Part shown: piece by piece, positions 42,563 through 51,278 of the stretch
Layout: each line of letters starts with the position of its first letter
How positions within the stretch are numbered: position 1 is the stretch's first letter
Source of the DNA: Mycolicibacterium frederiksbergense
GTDB taxonomy: Bacteria > Actinomycetota > Actinomycetes > Mycobacteriales > Mycobacteriaceae
Assembly (NCBI RefSeq): GCF_012223425.1
Contig: NZ_CP038799.1
Coordinates: 4,882,249-4,946,248, forward strand
Length of the DNA stretch: 64,000 nucleotides
Reading direction: 5' to 3'
Program-made: the position numbers and the translations under genes
Notes under the pieces: model-generated
Seen by the model: only the letters and a program-made list of their open reading frames with translations
What the model was told of the DNA's origin: nothing
Database searches by the model: none

Positions 42563-43875
42563 GGCGTCTTCGCCGCGGGCAGCGGGTCAGCGGGTTGGTC
42601 GCCCTCGACGGCGGCCGCCGCCGCGGGCACGGTGCCCGCCGCGATGATCACCGCGAGCGCCCACCACAGGTACGAGCCGCCGGCCAGTCGGCGCCACAGT
42701 GCGGCCGCGGTCTCCTGATGCTCGGGCATCAGGGTGATCGGCGTCCAGATCGTCAGCGCCAGACCCGCCAGGCCGGCCAGCTCCAGCACCAGATGGTGAC
42801 GGCGCAGTCCCACCACCACGGTCACCACCACGGTGGGCAGCGCCCATACCCAGTGATGTGACCACGACACCGGGGACACCACGAGGCCGAACATCGCCAC
42901 GCAGATCACCGCCAGCACCGCCTCGTCGCTCTCGGGGCCGGCGCGCAGCAGTCGCAGCACCGCCCAGACGGTGAGCCCCAGCACCGCGAAGCACAACACG
43001 ACCCACAGCCCGAAGCGGGCGTCCTCACCGGCGCCGAGCCGGGCCAGCATGCCGGAGATGTTCTGGTTGGTGTTCAGGGTGGCGGACCCGATGCGGTCGG
43101 TGTCGCGCAACGTCTCGAACCAGTACACCCAGGAGTCGCGCCAGGCCAGGGCGAACCCGAGCAGGGTGGCTGCCAGCGCCGAGGCCGTGGTCACCAGCAG
43201 CGCCCGCACATCGCGGCGCAGCAGGAAATACAGCAGGAAGACCGCCGGTGTCAGCTTGACGGCGATGGCCAGGCCCAGCAGCAGGCCGCGCGGCCACGGT
43301 GTGCGGCGCGGCACGCAGTCGGCGATCACCAGGGTCATCAGCACCACGTTGATCTGGCCGAACTCGAAGTTGGCCCGGATCGGTTCCACGAAGATCACCG
43401 CGGGGGCCACCAGCGCGGCGGCCAGCCAGCCGCGGCGCGCCCAGGCCGGCGTCCGCAACGACGACGTGTCCCACACCCGCAGCCGGGTCAGCACGATGTG
43501 CGTCGAGACGATGAGCAGCACCAGGGTGGTCAGGGTGATCGCGGCGCCGGCCGCGGGCAGTGACAGCCAGGCGAACGGGGCGAACGCGACGGCGGCCAGC
43601 GGGGGATAGGTGAACGGCAGGTCCAGCCCGGCCTGGGTCTGGAAGACGGTGGCGTCGTTGTAGAGTTCCGTGCCGTCCAGCCAGGCGCGTCCACCCATCC
43701 GGTACACGTCGATATCGATGCGATAGATGGCGTGGCCGAGCAGTCGCCACCCCGCCCAGGCCAGCAAGCCCAGCGTGGCCAGCTGGAACAGCCGCCACAG
43801 CAGCACATGGCCGGGCCCGGCCCGCCCGATGGCAGATGGCCCAGCCGGCCCGTCGGGCGTCCACCGAATCCTCAT
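42559..43875 (-). CDS. GT87 alpha-1,2-mannosyltransferase (Rv2181-like)
   Basis: A polytopic GT-C glycosyltransferase of about 438 aa that uses polyprenyl-phosphate-mannose outside the membrane. In M. tuberculosis Rv2181 adds the alpha-1,2-mannose branches of lipomannan and lipoarabinomannan. IDIDVYRMGGRAWLDG after the first helix carries the GT-C aspartates; around ten further membrane helices follow. The ATG at 43875 (MRIRWTPDG) is chosen because a TAGGCT box lies at 43886-43891, inside the longer frame that begins at 43920. Confidence 0.88.
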   Translation of the reverse strand: MRIRWTPDGPAGPSAIGRAGPGHVLLWRLFQLATLGLLAWAGWRLLGHAIYRIDIDVYRMGGRAWLDGTELYNDATVFQTQAGLDLPFTYPPLAAVAFAPFAWLSLPAAGAAITLTTLVLLIVSTHIVLTRLRVWDTSSLRTPAWARRGWLAAALVAPAVIFVEPIRANFEFGQINVVLMTLVIADCVPRRTPWPRGLLLGLAIAVKLTPAVFLLYFLLRRDVRALLVTTASALAATLLGFALAWRDSWVYWFETLRDTDRIGSATLNTNQNISGMLARLGAGEDARFGLWVVLCFAVLGLTVWAVLRLLRAGPESDEAVLAVICVAMFGLVVSPVSWSHHWVWALPTVVVTVVVGLRRHHLVLELAGLAGLALTIWTPITLMPEHQETAAALWRRLAGGSYLWWALAVIIAAGTVPAAAAAVEGDQPADPLPAAKTP

Positions 43876-43957
43876 TTCGCCGACCAGCCTATCGGGGGCC
43901 GGCGACGCGATGGACGGCACACGGCGGCCGATGCCGCAGAGCCGGTACCGACCGGCG

Positions 43958-43963
43958 TATCTT
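43958..43963 (+). promoter_or_regulatory. Candidate -10 box for the Rv2180c-like gene
   Basis: TATCTT is followed by 7 nt and GTG at 43971. It sets the start at 43971 although the frame is open further upstream. Confidence 0.5.
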
Positions 43964-43970
43964 CTCGACC

Positions 43971-44837
43971 GTGCATCTGAACGTCCAGCTGGACTTCATC
44001 ACCGGGGACCGCCTACCACTACTGTGCTGCCTGATCGCTTTCATCCTGACGTTCTTCGTGACCCGTCTGATCGTCCGCTACATCCGCAGCCACCCCGGCA
44101 CCGACGCGCCGCGCAAATGGTGGCAACCGCGCAACATGTCCGTCGGCGGCGGCGTTCACCTGCACCATGTGGTGATCGGCGTCGTGCTGGTGATGGTGTC
44201 CGGGGTGGCCATGGTGACGCTGGCGGTCAGCGGAGGGGTCGCGGAGTTCACGGTCGCCGCAATCTTTTTCGGTATCGGGGCGGCATTGGTGCTCGACGAG
44301 TTCGCGCTGATCCTGCACCTGCAGGACGTGTATTGGGCCGAGGACGGCCGGACCTCGGTGGACGCGGTGTTCGTGGCGATCGCCGTGGCGGGCCTGCTCA
44401 TCCTCGGGTTCAACCCGCTGTCCTTCTTCGATATCAACATCTGGCGGGCCGATGACACCCTGGCGGCCCGAGCGCTGGTCATCGTGCTGGCGGTGCTGAC
44501 GCTGGCGCTGGCGGTGGTGGTGCTGCTCAAGGGCAAGGTGTGGACCGGTCTGGTGGGGATGTTCATCACCCCGTTGCTGTTCATCGGCGCGCTGCGGCTG
44601 TCCCGGCCGCACGCGCCGTGGGCCCGCTGGCGCTACACGACGCGACCCCGCAAGATGCACACGGCGCTGGAACGGGAACGCAGGTTGCGCCGGCCGGTGG
44701 TGCAGGCGAAGTTATGGGTGCAGCACGTGGTCGCCGGCGAACCGCACTTCCCGGACGATGCCAAGGTCAACGAGGAACTGGACCGCGAGATCCATGCCGC
44801 GCCGGCACCGCCCGCCCCCAGCCAGGGAGTTGCTTGA
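43971..44837 (+). CDS. Integral membrane protein (Rv2180c-like)
   Basis: The product has 288 aa. Five or six membrane helices occupy residues about 10-210, with a histidine-rich turn GGGVHLHHVVIG after the first loop that could bind a metal or haem. A charged cytoplasmic tail follows (RPRKMHTALERERRLRRP). Function unknown. The frame is set by the -10 box 7 nt upstream. The RNase AS gene starts 3 bp after its stop, so the two are co-transcribed. Confidence 0.85.
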   Translation: MHLNVQLDFITGDRLPLLCCLIAFILTFFVTRLIVRYIRSHPGTDAPRKWWQPRNMSVGGGVHLHHVVIGVVLVMVSGVAMVTLAVSGGVAEFTVAAIFFGIGAALVLDEFALILHLQDVYWAEDGRTSVDAVFVAIAVAGLLILGFNPLSFFDINIWRADDTLAARALVIVLAVLTLALAVVVLLKGKVWTGLVGMFITPLLFIGALRLSRPHAPWARWRYTTRPRKMHTALERERRLRRPVVQAKLWVQHVVAGEPHFPDDAKVNEELDREIHAAPAPPAPSQGVA

Positions 44838-44840
44838 TCC

Positions 44841-45353
44841 ATGCGCTTTTTCTATGACACCGAATTCATCGACAACGGTCGCACCATCGAGCTCATCTCG
44901 ATCGGGGTGGCCGCCGAGGACGGCCGCGAGTATTACGCGGTGTCCAACGAATTCCCGCCGGAGCAGGCGGGCAAGTGGGTCCGCACCCATGTGCTGCCGA
45001 AACTCCCGCCGCCGTCATCGCAACTGTGGCGCTCACGCAGGCAGATCCGGGAGGACCTGGAGGAGTTCTTCGGCATCGACGGTGACGAGGCGATCGAACT
45101 GTGGGCCTGGGTGGCGGCCTATGACCATGTGGTGCTGTGCCAACTGTGGGGGCCGATGACCAGCCTGCCGCCGCAGATCCCCCGGTTCACCCGGGAGCTG
45201 CGGCAGTACTGGGAGGAGCGCGGCAGCCCGCGGATGCCGCCGCGCCCCCGCGACACCCACGACGCACTCGTCGACGCCAAGCACAACCTGCGGCGCTTCC
45301 AGATCATGACCGAGAACGACGACGACTACGCCCGGTGGGCCGCCGGTCGCTGA
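44841..45353 (+). CDS. RNase AS, 3'-5' exoribonuclease (Rv2179c-like)
   Basis: A 170-aa DEDDh-type exoribonuclease. The first catalytic pair is in FYDTEFIDNG at the N-terminus, and the last motif is HDALVDAKHNLRRF. The M. tuberculosis enzyme prefers adenylate-containing RNA, trims poly(A) tails and matters for virulence. The sequence is full length. aroG follows 16 bp later but has its own -10 box. Confidence 0.93.
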   Translation: MRFFYDTEFIDNGRTIELISIGVAAEDGREYYAVSNEFPPEQAGKWVRTHVLPKLPPPSSQLWRSRRQIREDLEEFFGIDGDEAIELWAWVAAYDHVVLCQLWGPMTSLPPQIPRFTRELRQYWEERGSPRMPPRPRDTHDALVDAKHNLRRFQIMTENDDDYARWAAGR

Positions 45354-45357
45354 TGGC

Positions 45358-45363
45358 TACCAT
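45358..45363 (+). promoter_or_regulatory. Candidate -10 box for aroG (leaderless)
   Basis: TACCAT is followed by exactly 6 nt and the GTG start at 45370, the same geometry as for trpD and ilvE. Confidence 0.55.
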
Positions 45364-45369
45364 GGAGCG

Positions 45370-46770
45370 GTGAACTGGACCGTCGACGTGCCCATCGACC
45401 AGCTGCCCGCGCTCCCGCCACTGCCCGAGGACCTGCGCCAGCGCCTCGATTCCGCACTGGCCAAGCCGGCGCTGCAGCAGCCCAGCTGGGATGCCGGTCA
45501 GGCCAAGGCGATGCGCACGGTGCTGGAGAGCGTCCCGCCGGTGACGGTGCCCTCGGAGGTCGAGAAGCTCAAGACCCAGCTCGCCGCCGTCGCCCGGGGT
45601 GAGGCGTTCCTGCTGCAGGGCGGCGACTGCGCCGAGACGTTCGTGGACAACACCGAACCGCATATCCGCGCCAACATCCGGACCCTGCTGCAGATGGCCG
45701 TGGTGCTGACCTACGGCGCCAGCATGCCGGTGGTCAAGGTGGCCCGGATCGCGGGCCAGTACGCCAAGCCACGCTCCTCGGACACCGACGCGCTGGGCCT
45801 GAAGTCCTACCGCGGCGACATGATCAACGGGTTCGCCCCCGACGACGCCGTCCGCCAGCACGACCCGTCCCGATTGGTACGTGCGTACGCGAATGCCAGT
45901 GCCGCGATGAACCTCGTTCGTGCGCTGACCTCCTCGGGGATGGCGTCGCTGCAGGCGGTGCACGACTGGAATCGCGAGTTCGTGCGTACCTCGCCCGCCG
46001 GGGCCCGGTACGAGGCGCTGGCCGGTGAGATCGACCGCGGGCTGCGCTTCATGACGGCGTGCGGGGTCAACGACCGCAACCTGGACACCGCCGAGATCTA
46101 CGCCAGCCACGAGGCGCTGGTGCTCGACTACGAGCGCGCGATGCTGCGGATGGACTCCGGTGCCGCGCCGGACTCGACCGACGAGCCCAAGCTCTACGAC
46201 CTGTCCGCGCACTACCTGTGGATCGGTGAGCGCACCCGGCAGATCGACGGCGCCCATGTGGCGCTGGCCGAGGTGATCTCCAACCCGATCGGTATCAAGA
46301 TCGGCCCGACCACCTCGCCGGAGCTGGCCGTCGAATACGTGGAACGGCTGGACCCCCGCAACGAACCGGGCCGGCTGACCCTGATCAGCCGGATGGGCAA
46401 CGGCAAGGTGCGCGACGTGCTGCCGGCCATCATCGAGAAGGTGCAGGCCTCCGGGCATCAGGTGATCTGGCAGTGCGACCCGATGCACGGCAACACCCAC
46501 GAGTCCTCGACCGGCTACAAGACCCGGCACTTCGACCGCATCGTCGACGAGGTGCAGGGATTCTTCGAGGTGCACCACGCGCTGGGCACCCACCCGGGCG
46601 GTATCCATGTCGAGATCACCGGTGAGAACGTCACCGAATGTCTCGGTGGCGCACAGGACATCTCCGATTCCGATCTGGCCGGCCGCTACGAGACGGCCTG
46701 CGATCCGCGGCTGAACACCCAGCAGTCCCTGGAGCTGGCGTTCCTGGTCGCGGAGATGCTGCGCGGTTAG
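45370..46770 (+). CDS. aroG: Class II DAHP synthase
   Basis: AroG (466 aa) condenses phosphoenolpyruvate and erythrose 4-phosphate, the first step of the shikimate pathway. It is the plant-like class II form used by mycobacteria, with LLQGGDCAETF, KPRSSDTDALGLKSYRGDM, IWIGERTRQIDGAH-type and CDPMHGNTH metal and substrate segments. In M. tuberculosis it is inhibited by combinations of aromatic amino acids and partners with chorismate mutase. The GTG start is supported by the -10 box 6 nt upstream. Confidence 0.97.
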   Translation: MNWTVDVPIDQLPALPPLPEDLRQRLDSALAKPALQQPSWDAGQAKAMRTVLESVPPVTVPSEVEKLKTQLAAVARGEAFLLQGGDCAETFVDNTEPHIRANIRTLLQMAVVLTYGASMPVVKVARIAGQYAKPRSSDTDALGLKSYRGDMINGFAPDDAVRQHDPSRLVRAYANASAAMNLVRALTSSGMASLQAVHDWNREFVRTSPAGARYEALAGEIDRGLRFMTACGVNDRNLDTAEIYASHEALVLDYERAMLRMDSGAAPDSTDEPKLYDLSAHYLWIGERTRQIDGAHVALAEVISNPIGIKIGPTTSPELAVEYVERLDPRNEPGRLTLISRMGNGKVRDVLPAIIEKVQASGHQVIWQCDPMHGNTHESSTGYKTRHFDRIVDEVQGFFEVHHALGTHPGGIHVEITGENVTECLGGAQDISDSDLAGRYETACDPRLNTQQSLELAFLVAEMLRG

Positions 46771-46810
46771 TCAGATCGGATCCGGCGGGCCGGCGCGGAG
46801 CGACCCGGGG

Positions 46811-48028
46811 TCAGATGAGGTTGGGCAGATTGTTGCCCAGCGTCCAGGCGCCCATCGCCAGCAGTCCGGCCAGGATGAGCACGATGACCACCCAGGCCGC
46901 CAGCACCCGCTTGCTGCGCTGCCGGGCCCAGTGGAAATGCTCGAGTTCTATATCGGCGAATTGGCCTGTGACGGAGTGATATTCGGCTTCGTCTCGCAGG
47001 GGGTCGGCCGGCATCGGTAGTTCGGCCGGCGTGAACACCCTGGTGTCGCGGCGCGGGTCCGGCTGGCGGACCGTCTCGGTGCTGCGGTCCTGCAGCATCC
47101 GGCTGTGGAATTCGGTGGCGGCGCGGTGCTGGGCCGACTGGTTCGGTGCCGGAACCCGGAATGCGGGCAGCCCGAGTTCGTCGATCACCTCGCCCAGCGC
47201 ATCGCCCAGTTCCGCGGCGTCGGCGAACCGGGCGGCCGGGTCGCGTTCGGTGGCCCGGCGGATCAGTTCGTCGAACTGTGCGGGCACCCCGGCGATGGCC
47301 GAACTCGGCGGCGGCACATCGTTGTCCATCCGCTGGTAGGCCACCGACAGCGCGGTGTCCCCGGTGAACGGGGTGCGCCCGGTGAGCAGTTCGTAGGCCA
47401 GGATGCCCACCGCGTACACATCGCTGCGGGGGTCCGCATCGCCGGAGCCGACCTGCTCGGGGGACAGGTACGCGGCGGTGCCGAGAATGACGCTGGTAGA
47501 GGTGATTCCGGCCTCGGCGACGGCCCGCACCAGGCCGAAATCGGCGATCTTGACCTCGCCGTCATCGGAGATCAGCACGTTCTCCGGTTTCACATCGCGG
47601 TGCACCAGCCCCGCGGCGTGTGCGACGGCCAGCCCCTTGCAGATCGGCGTCATCACCGCGGCGACCGCGTGCGGCGGCATCGGCCCGCGTTCGCGCAGCA
47701 GCTCACGCAGGGTGCCCCCATCGACCAGTTCCATCACCAGAAACGGCGGCTCGTCGCCGGGGGCTCCGCCGCCCTGGTCGTACACCGCCACCAGGCCGTC
47801 ACCCTTGAGCCGCGCCACCGCCTTGGCCTCGCGCTGGAACCGGGTGAGGAACTGGACATCCCCGGAATAGCGCGAGTCCATCACCTTGAGCGCGACCGGC
47901 CGGTCCAGCCGGGTGTCCAGGCCGCGGTACACCGTGGACATCCCGCCGGTGGCGATCACGGCGTCGACCCGGTAGCGCCCTTCCAGCGCGGCGCCGATGA
48001 GCGGGTCGGCTCGCTGGTAGGTCTCCAT
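46811..48028 (-). CDS. pknL: Serine/threonine protein kinase PknL
   Basis: A 405-aa receptor-type kinase with a cytoplasmic Hanks domain (about residues 18-280), a linker, and one membrane helix near the C-terminus (about 380-400). Catalytic residues are in place: the VALKVMDSRY lysine, HRDVKPEN, ADFGLVRA and the GTAAYLSPEQ activation segment. There is almost no outer sensor domain, as in M. tuberculosis PknL. The start at 48028 (METYQRAD) is preferred to 48037 because TACCAT lies 7 nt upstream. The divergent gene encodes its known type of substrate. Confidence 0.95.
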   Translation of the reverse strand: METYQRADPLIGAALEGRYRVDAVIATGGMSTVYRGLDTRLDRPVALKVMDSRYSGDVQFLTRFQREAKAVARLKGDGLVAVYDQGGGAPGDEPPFLVMELVDGGTLRELLRERGPMPPHAVAAVMTPICKGLAVAHAAGLVHRDVKPENVLISDDGEVKIADFGLVRAVAEAGITSTSVILGTAAYLSPEQVGSGDADPRSDVYAVGILAYELLTGRTPFTGDTALSVAYQRMDNDVPPPSSAIAGVPAQFDELIRRATERDPAARFADAAELGDALGEVIDELGLPAFRVPAPNQSAQHRAATEFHSRMLQDRSTETVRQPDPRRDTRVFTPAELPMPADPLRDEAEYHSVTGQFADIELEHFHWARQRSKRVLAAWVVIVLILAGLLAMGAWTLGNNLPNLI

Positions 48029-48035
48029 CGAAGTC

Positions 48036-48041
48036 ATGGTA
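48036..48041 (-). promoter_or_regulatory. Candidate -10 box for pknL (leaderless)
   Basis: TACCAT on the minus strand lies 7 nt before the ATG at 48028. It overlaps the alternative ATG at 48037, which argues against that start. Confidence 0.5.
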
Positions 48042-48061
48042 CGGATCTCGATGACTCCGCT

Positions 48062-48067
48062 TAGAAT
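48062..48067 (+). promoter_or_regulatory. Candidate -10 box for the Rv2175c-like gene
   Basis: TAGAAT is followed by 7 nt and GTG at 48075. Only 20 bp separate it from the pknL -10 box. Confidence 0.55.
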
Positions 48068-48074
48068 CTGTGCG

Positions 48075-48476
48075 GTGAGCATCCCGGCGGCCAAAGACAT
48101 CCTCGACCCCGACGAAATCGTCCTCGAACTGGCCGAGGTGTCGAAGCTTCTCGGCGTCTCGGTCACCAAGGTGCATCAGCATCTGCGCGACGGTCACCTG
48201 ATGGCGGTGCGCCGCAATGGCTCCCTCGTCGTGCCGAAGGTGTTCTTCGACGAGAAGGGCGCCGTGGTCAAGCCCCTTGCGGGTCTGCTCGTGGTCCTCA
48301 AGGACGGCGGTTTCGACGTCACCGAGGCGATGCGCTGGTTGTTCACCCCGGATCCATCGTTGACGCTGAGCCGGGACGGCAGCACCGAACGCCTGGAGAA
48401 CGCCAGGCCGGTGGACGCGTTGCGTTCCCATCAGGCCCGCGAGGTGCTGCGGCGCGCGCAGGCTATGGCCTACTGA
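48075..48476 (+). CDS. Winged-helix DNA-binding protein (Rv2175c-like)
   Basis: A 133-aa protein with an N-terminal helix-turn-helix (VLELAEVSKLLGVSVTKVHQHLRDG, split here as EVSKLLGVS and VTKVHQHLRDG) and a C-terminal winged/helical part. In M. tuberculosis Rv2175c binds DNA and is phosphorylated by PknL on its N-terminal tail, which reduces binding. The start at GTG 48075 is set by the -10 box; the M. tuberculosis protein has a slightly longer N-terminus, so an ATG at 48051 cannot be excluded. Its 3' end overlaps mptA by 7 nt on the other strand. Confidence 0.9.
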   Translation: MSIPAAKDILDPDEIVLELAEVSKLLGVSVTKVHQHLRDGHLMAVRRNGSLVVPKVFFDEKGAVVKPLAGLLVVLKDGGFDVTEAMRWLFTPDPSLTLSRDGSTERLENARPVDALRSHQAREVLRRAQAMAY

Positions 48477-48546
48477 CCGGGCACCGGTCGTGGCCTACTG
48501 ACCGGATGCCGGTCGCTACTGACCGGATGCCGGTCGCTACTGACCG
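48470..48546. repeat. 21-bp tandem repeat at the mptA/Rv2175c-like 3' junction
   Basis: Two exact 21-bp copies (48495-48515 and 48516-48536) are flanked by a degenerate 25-bp copy (48470-48494) and a 10-bp partial copy (48537-48546). The unit starts CTACTGACCGGATGCCGGTC. On the minus strand each unit encodes SSDRHPV at the C-terminus of mptA; the leftmost copy carries the stop codons of both convergent genes. It looks like a local duplication of the mptA end. Confidence 0.85.
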
Positions 48547-50044
48547 CAGGTTCCTCGGGGGCCCGCGACAGCGAGTACCAGGCCGCCACCGCACACGCCG
48601 TGGCCAGCGCCACGTGAATCCACGAGTACATGCCGTGCGAGCCGTCGGGTTTGAAGATCACCATGATCCATGTCGAGAAGCCGGCGATCAGCGCGATCGC
48701 GGCGCGGCTCTGCCACAGCGTCGAGAGCACCGCCAGCGGCCAGGTGTAGTACCAGGGCAGCGCGGCGGGTACGAACAGCACCACCACGCCGAGCGCCAGG
48801 GTGATACCGGTCAGCGCATCGCGGTCGGTGTGCCGGAAACGCCACCACAACAACGGAAGTGAGATCGCGATGATCGCGATTCCGATGATGCGGGTGACTT
48901 CGAGCACCGCGTAGAAATTGACCGGCATGACCAGTCCGCCGACGGCGTTGATCAGGTTGGCCGTCGCGGTGGGCAGGGTGAGCCAGTTGATGATCTTCAC
49001 CGAACCGGCCAGTGCGGTCAGCCAACCCAGGCCGACCCCGGCCAGCAGGGACAGCACGGCGAACACCGCCCCGAAGATCGCCACCGACGCCGCGGTCGCG
49101 AAGGCGAAGGCCGGCACCGGACGGTACCCGCGGGTGTCGCGCAGTCGCCGCATCCAGACCCACACCATGAACGGTAGGGCGATACCCGCGGTCGCCTTGA
49201 CCGCGACCGCGGTGGCGATGAAACCCACCCCGATGATCGGTCTTCCACCGAAGGTCAGCGCGATGGCGGCCATCATCAGCCCGACCATCAGCATCTCGTT
49301 GTGCACGCCCCCCATGAGGTGGATGATCACCAGCGGATTCAGCACGCAGATCCATAGGGCCGCAGCCGAGTTGGCGCCGATATGGCGAGCGATCCGGGGC
49401 GTCGCCCAGATCAGCAGGGCCAGCCCCGGCAGCATGCACAGCCGCAGCAGCATGGTGCCCTCGACGACATTGTTGCCGACGATCATCGTGACGAACTTCG
49501 CCACCAGGATGAACGCCGGTCCGTACGGGGCGGTGGTGGTGGTCCAGATCGGGCTCACATCGTCGAGCAGCGAGTTCTGGTTCTCGATCGGGCCCACGAC
49601 GTAGGGGTCGAAACCGTCCCGTAGCAGTGCGCCCTGGGCCAGATAGGAATAGGTGTCGCGGCTGAAGACCGGCGCGCTCAGCAGCAGCGGCGCCAACCAG
49701 AAGCCGGTGGTCGCCAGCATCGTGTACTGGCTCGCGGTGCCATCGACGACGCGCCGGCCCAGCCACATCCAGGCCAGCAGCATCAGCGCGACACCGCCCC
49801 ACAGCAGGACCGAGGACAGCACCAGGCCGTGGCCGAATCGCAGCCAGGACATGTGCAGGGACTCCAGCAGCGGATCGTGCAGGCGGGTGCTGCCCGCGCC
49901 GAGACCGCCGGCGGTGATCAGCGCGGCGCCGAGAAAACCCAGCCGGGCCGGCCGCGCCTCGGGCGATGCGGCGAAGACCAGCAGGCGGGAAAGCTGCGTG
50001 CGCAGACCACGTCTCGTGGACTCGACCGATGCCGGGGTGGTCAT
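48470..50044 (-). CDS. mptA: Alpha-1,6-mannosyltransferase MptA
   Basis: A 524-aa GT-C mannosyltransferase with about thirteen membrane helices that extends the alpha-1,6-mannan backbone of lipomannan using polyprenyl-phosphate-mannose. The GT-C motif region SAPVFSRDTYSYLAQGALL with its acidic residues follows the third helix. The C-terminal tail holds the repeated SSDRHPV units described separately and is probably dispensable. The ATG at 50044 is 4 bp after the idsA2 stop, so both are co-transcribed. Confidence 0.93.
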   Translation of the reverse strand: MTTPASVESTRRGLRTQLSRLLVFAASPEARPARLGFLGAALITAGGLGAGSTRLHDPLLESLHMSWLRFGHGLVLSSVLLWGGVALMLLAWMWLGRRVVDGTASQYTMLATTGFWLAPLLLSAPVFSRDTYSYLAQGALLRDGFDPYVVGPIENQNSLLDDVSPIWTTTTAPYGPAFILVAKFVTMIVGNNVVEGTMLLRLCMLPGLALLIWATPRIARHIGANSAAALWICVLNPLVIIHLMGGVHNEMLMVGLMMAAIALTFGGRPIIGVGFIATAVAVKATAGIALPFMVWVWMRRLRDTRGYRPVPAFAFATAASVAIFGAVFAVLSLLAGVGLGWLTALAGSVKIINWLTLPTATANLINAVGGLVMPVNFYAVLEVTRIIGIAIIAISLPLLWWRFRHTDRDALTGITLALGVVVLFVPAALPWYYTWPLAVLSTLWQSRAAIALIAGFSTWIMVIFKPDGSHGMYSWIHVALATACAVAAWYSLSRAPEEPAVSSDRHPVSSDRHPVSRPRPVPGQ

Positions 50045-50048
50045 CTCC

Positions 50049-51134
50049 TCAGGCGGACCGGTTCGACGCCAGACTGGCCAGCTCGGCGAGGCCGATCTTG
50101 GCCTGCGGATCGATCTGGGCCTCGTTGAGCGTCTCGATGGCGCGGCGGTTCAGCATTTCGATGCGGCTCTCCACGGCGGCCAGCGCACCGACCGATTCGA
50201 TGGCCATGCACACCTCTTTGACGGCCACGTCGGTCAACTCGGTGCCGATCGACTCGCGCAGCAGCTTCGCCGCCGCCGGGTCGCTGCGTTCGGCGAGTTC
50301 GACCGCCTCGGCCAACAACACCGTGCGCTTGCCGGAACGCAGGTCGTCACCGGACGGCTTCCCGGTGACCTGCGGATCGCCGAAAACGCCGAGCACGTCA
50401 TCGCGCAGCTGGAAGGCGACGCCGAGGTCGGTGCCGATCTGGTGGAACACGGCCTGCACATCGGGCCGGTCGGCCGCGGCGGCCGCTCCGAGCTGCAGTG
50501 GGCGCGAGACCGTGTAGGAGGCGGTCTTGTAGGTGTTGACGTTCATCGCCGACGCCACCGAGTCCGCACCGCTGGATTCCGCCACGATGTCGAGGTATTG
50601 CCCGCCCAGGACCTCGGTGCGGATATCGGCCCACACCTTGTGCACCCGGACGTGTGCGTCGGCGGGCAGGTCGGCGGTCGCGACGATGTCATCGGCCCAC
50701 ACCAGGGACAGGTCACCGAGCAGGATCGCGGCCGACAGGCCGAACTGCTCGGACGAGCCGAGCCAGCTGTTGGTGCGGTGCCGGTCGGCGAAATGCCGGT
50801 GCACGGTCGGAAGTCCGCGGCGGGTCGCCGAGGCATCGATGACGTCGTCGTGGGCCAGCGCGCAGGCGTGCAGCAGTTCCAGCGCGGAGAAGAGCCGCAG
50901 GGCCTGTGCGTCGGACTGCCTGTCTTCGCCGGCCACCGCGCGCCAGCCCCAGTAGGCGAAGGCGGGTCGCACGCGTTTGCCGCCGCGGAGGACGAATTCT
51001 TCGAGGGCCGCCGTCAGCTCGGCGTACTCGGGACCGATGTAGGCGGAATCGCGTCGGCGTTCGGCCAGATACTGCCGAAGCTGCTCGACGACGGCGTTCA
51101 CCAACTCGGCGGCCGACGGTGCCGCTGTGTACAC
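50049..51134 (-). CDS. idsA2: Polyprenyl (geranylgeranyl-type) diphosphate synthase
   Basis: A 361-aa trans-prenyltransferase that elongates isoprenoid diphosphates. Both aspartate motifs are seen: DDVID (a DDxxD) in ACALAHDDVIDASATRRG and DD in QLRDDVLGVFGD, plus the GGKRVRPAFAYW substrate lysine region. The product length cannot be read with certainty; M. tuberculosis IdsA2 is thought to be a poorly active or short-chain enzyme. The GTG at 51134 gives MYTAAPSAAEL. Together with mptA it suits supply of polyprenyl carriers for mannan synthesis. Confidence 0.92.
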   Translation of the reverse strand: MYTAAPSAAELVNAVVEQLRQYLAERRRDSAYIGPEYAELTAALEEFVLRGGKRVRPAFAYWGWRAVAGEDRQSDAQALRLFSALELLHACALAHDDVIDASATRRGLPTVHRHFADRHRTNSWLGSSEQFGLSAAILLGDLSLVWADDIVATADLPADAHVRVHKVWADIRTEVLGGQYLDIVAESSGADSVASAMNVNTYKTASYTVSRPLQLGAAAAADRPDVQAVFHQIGTDLGVAFQLRDDVLGVFGDPQVTGKPSGDDLRSGKRTVLLAEAVELAERSDPAAAKLLRESIGTELTDVAVKEVCMAIESVGALAAVESRIEMLNRRAIETLNEAQIDPQAKIGLAELASLASNRSA

Positions 51135-51278
51135 GCTCAGCGGTCGCCCCTTTCTGATCCCGATTTGCTCCCCCGAGCGTCTTCAGCGTAGAGCGTCGCC
51201 GGTGCCCCATGGCAGTCAGGCACGCCTACAACCACGCAATTATGCGGTCGTCAGGCCAAATGTGCGCGGTGGCCCGTG

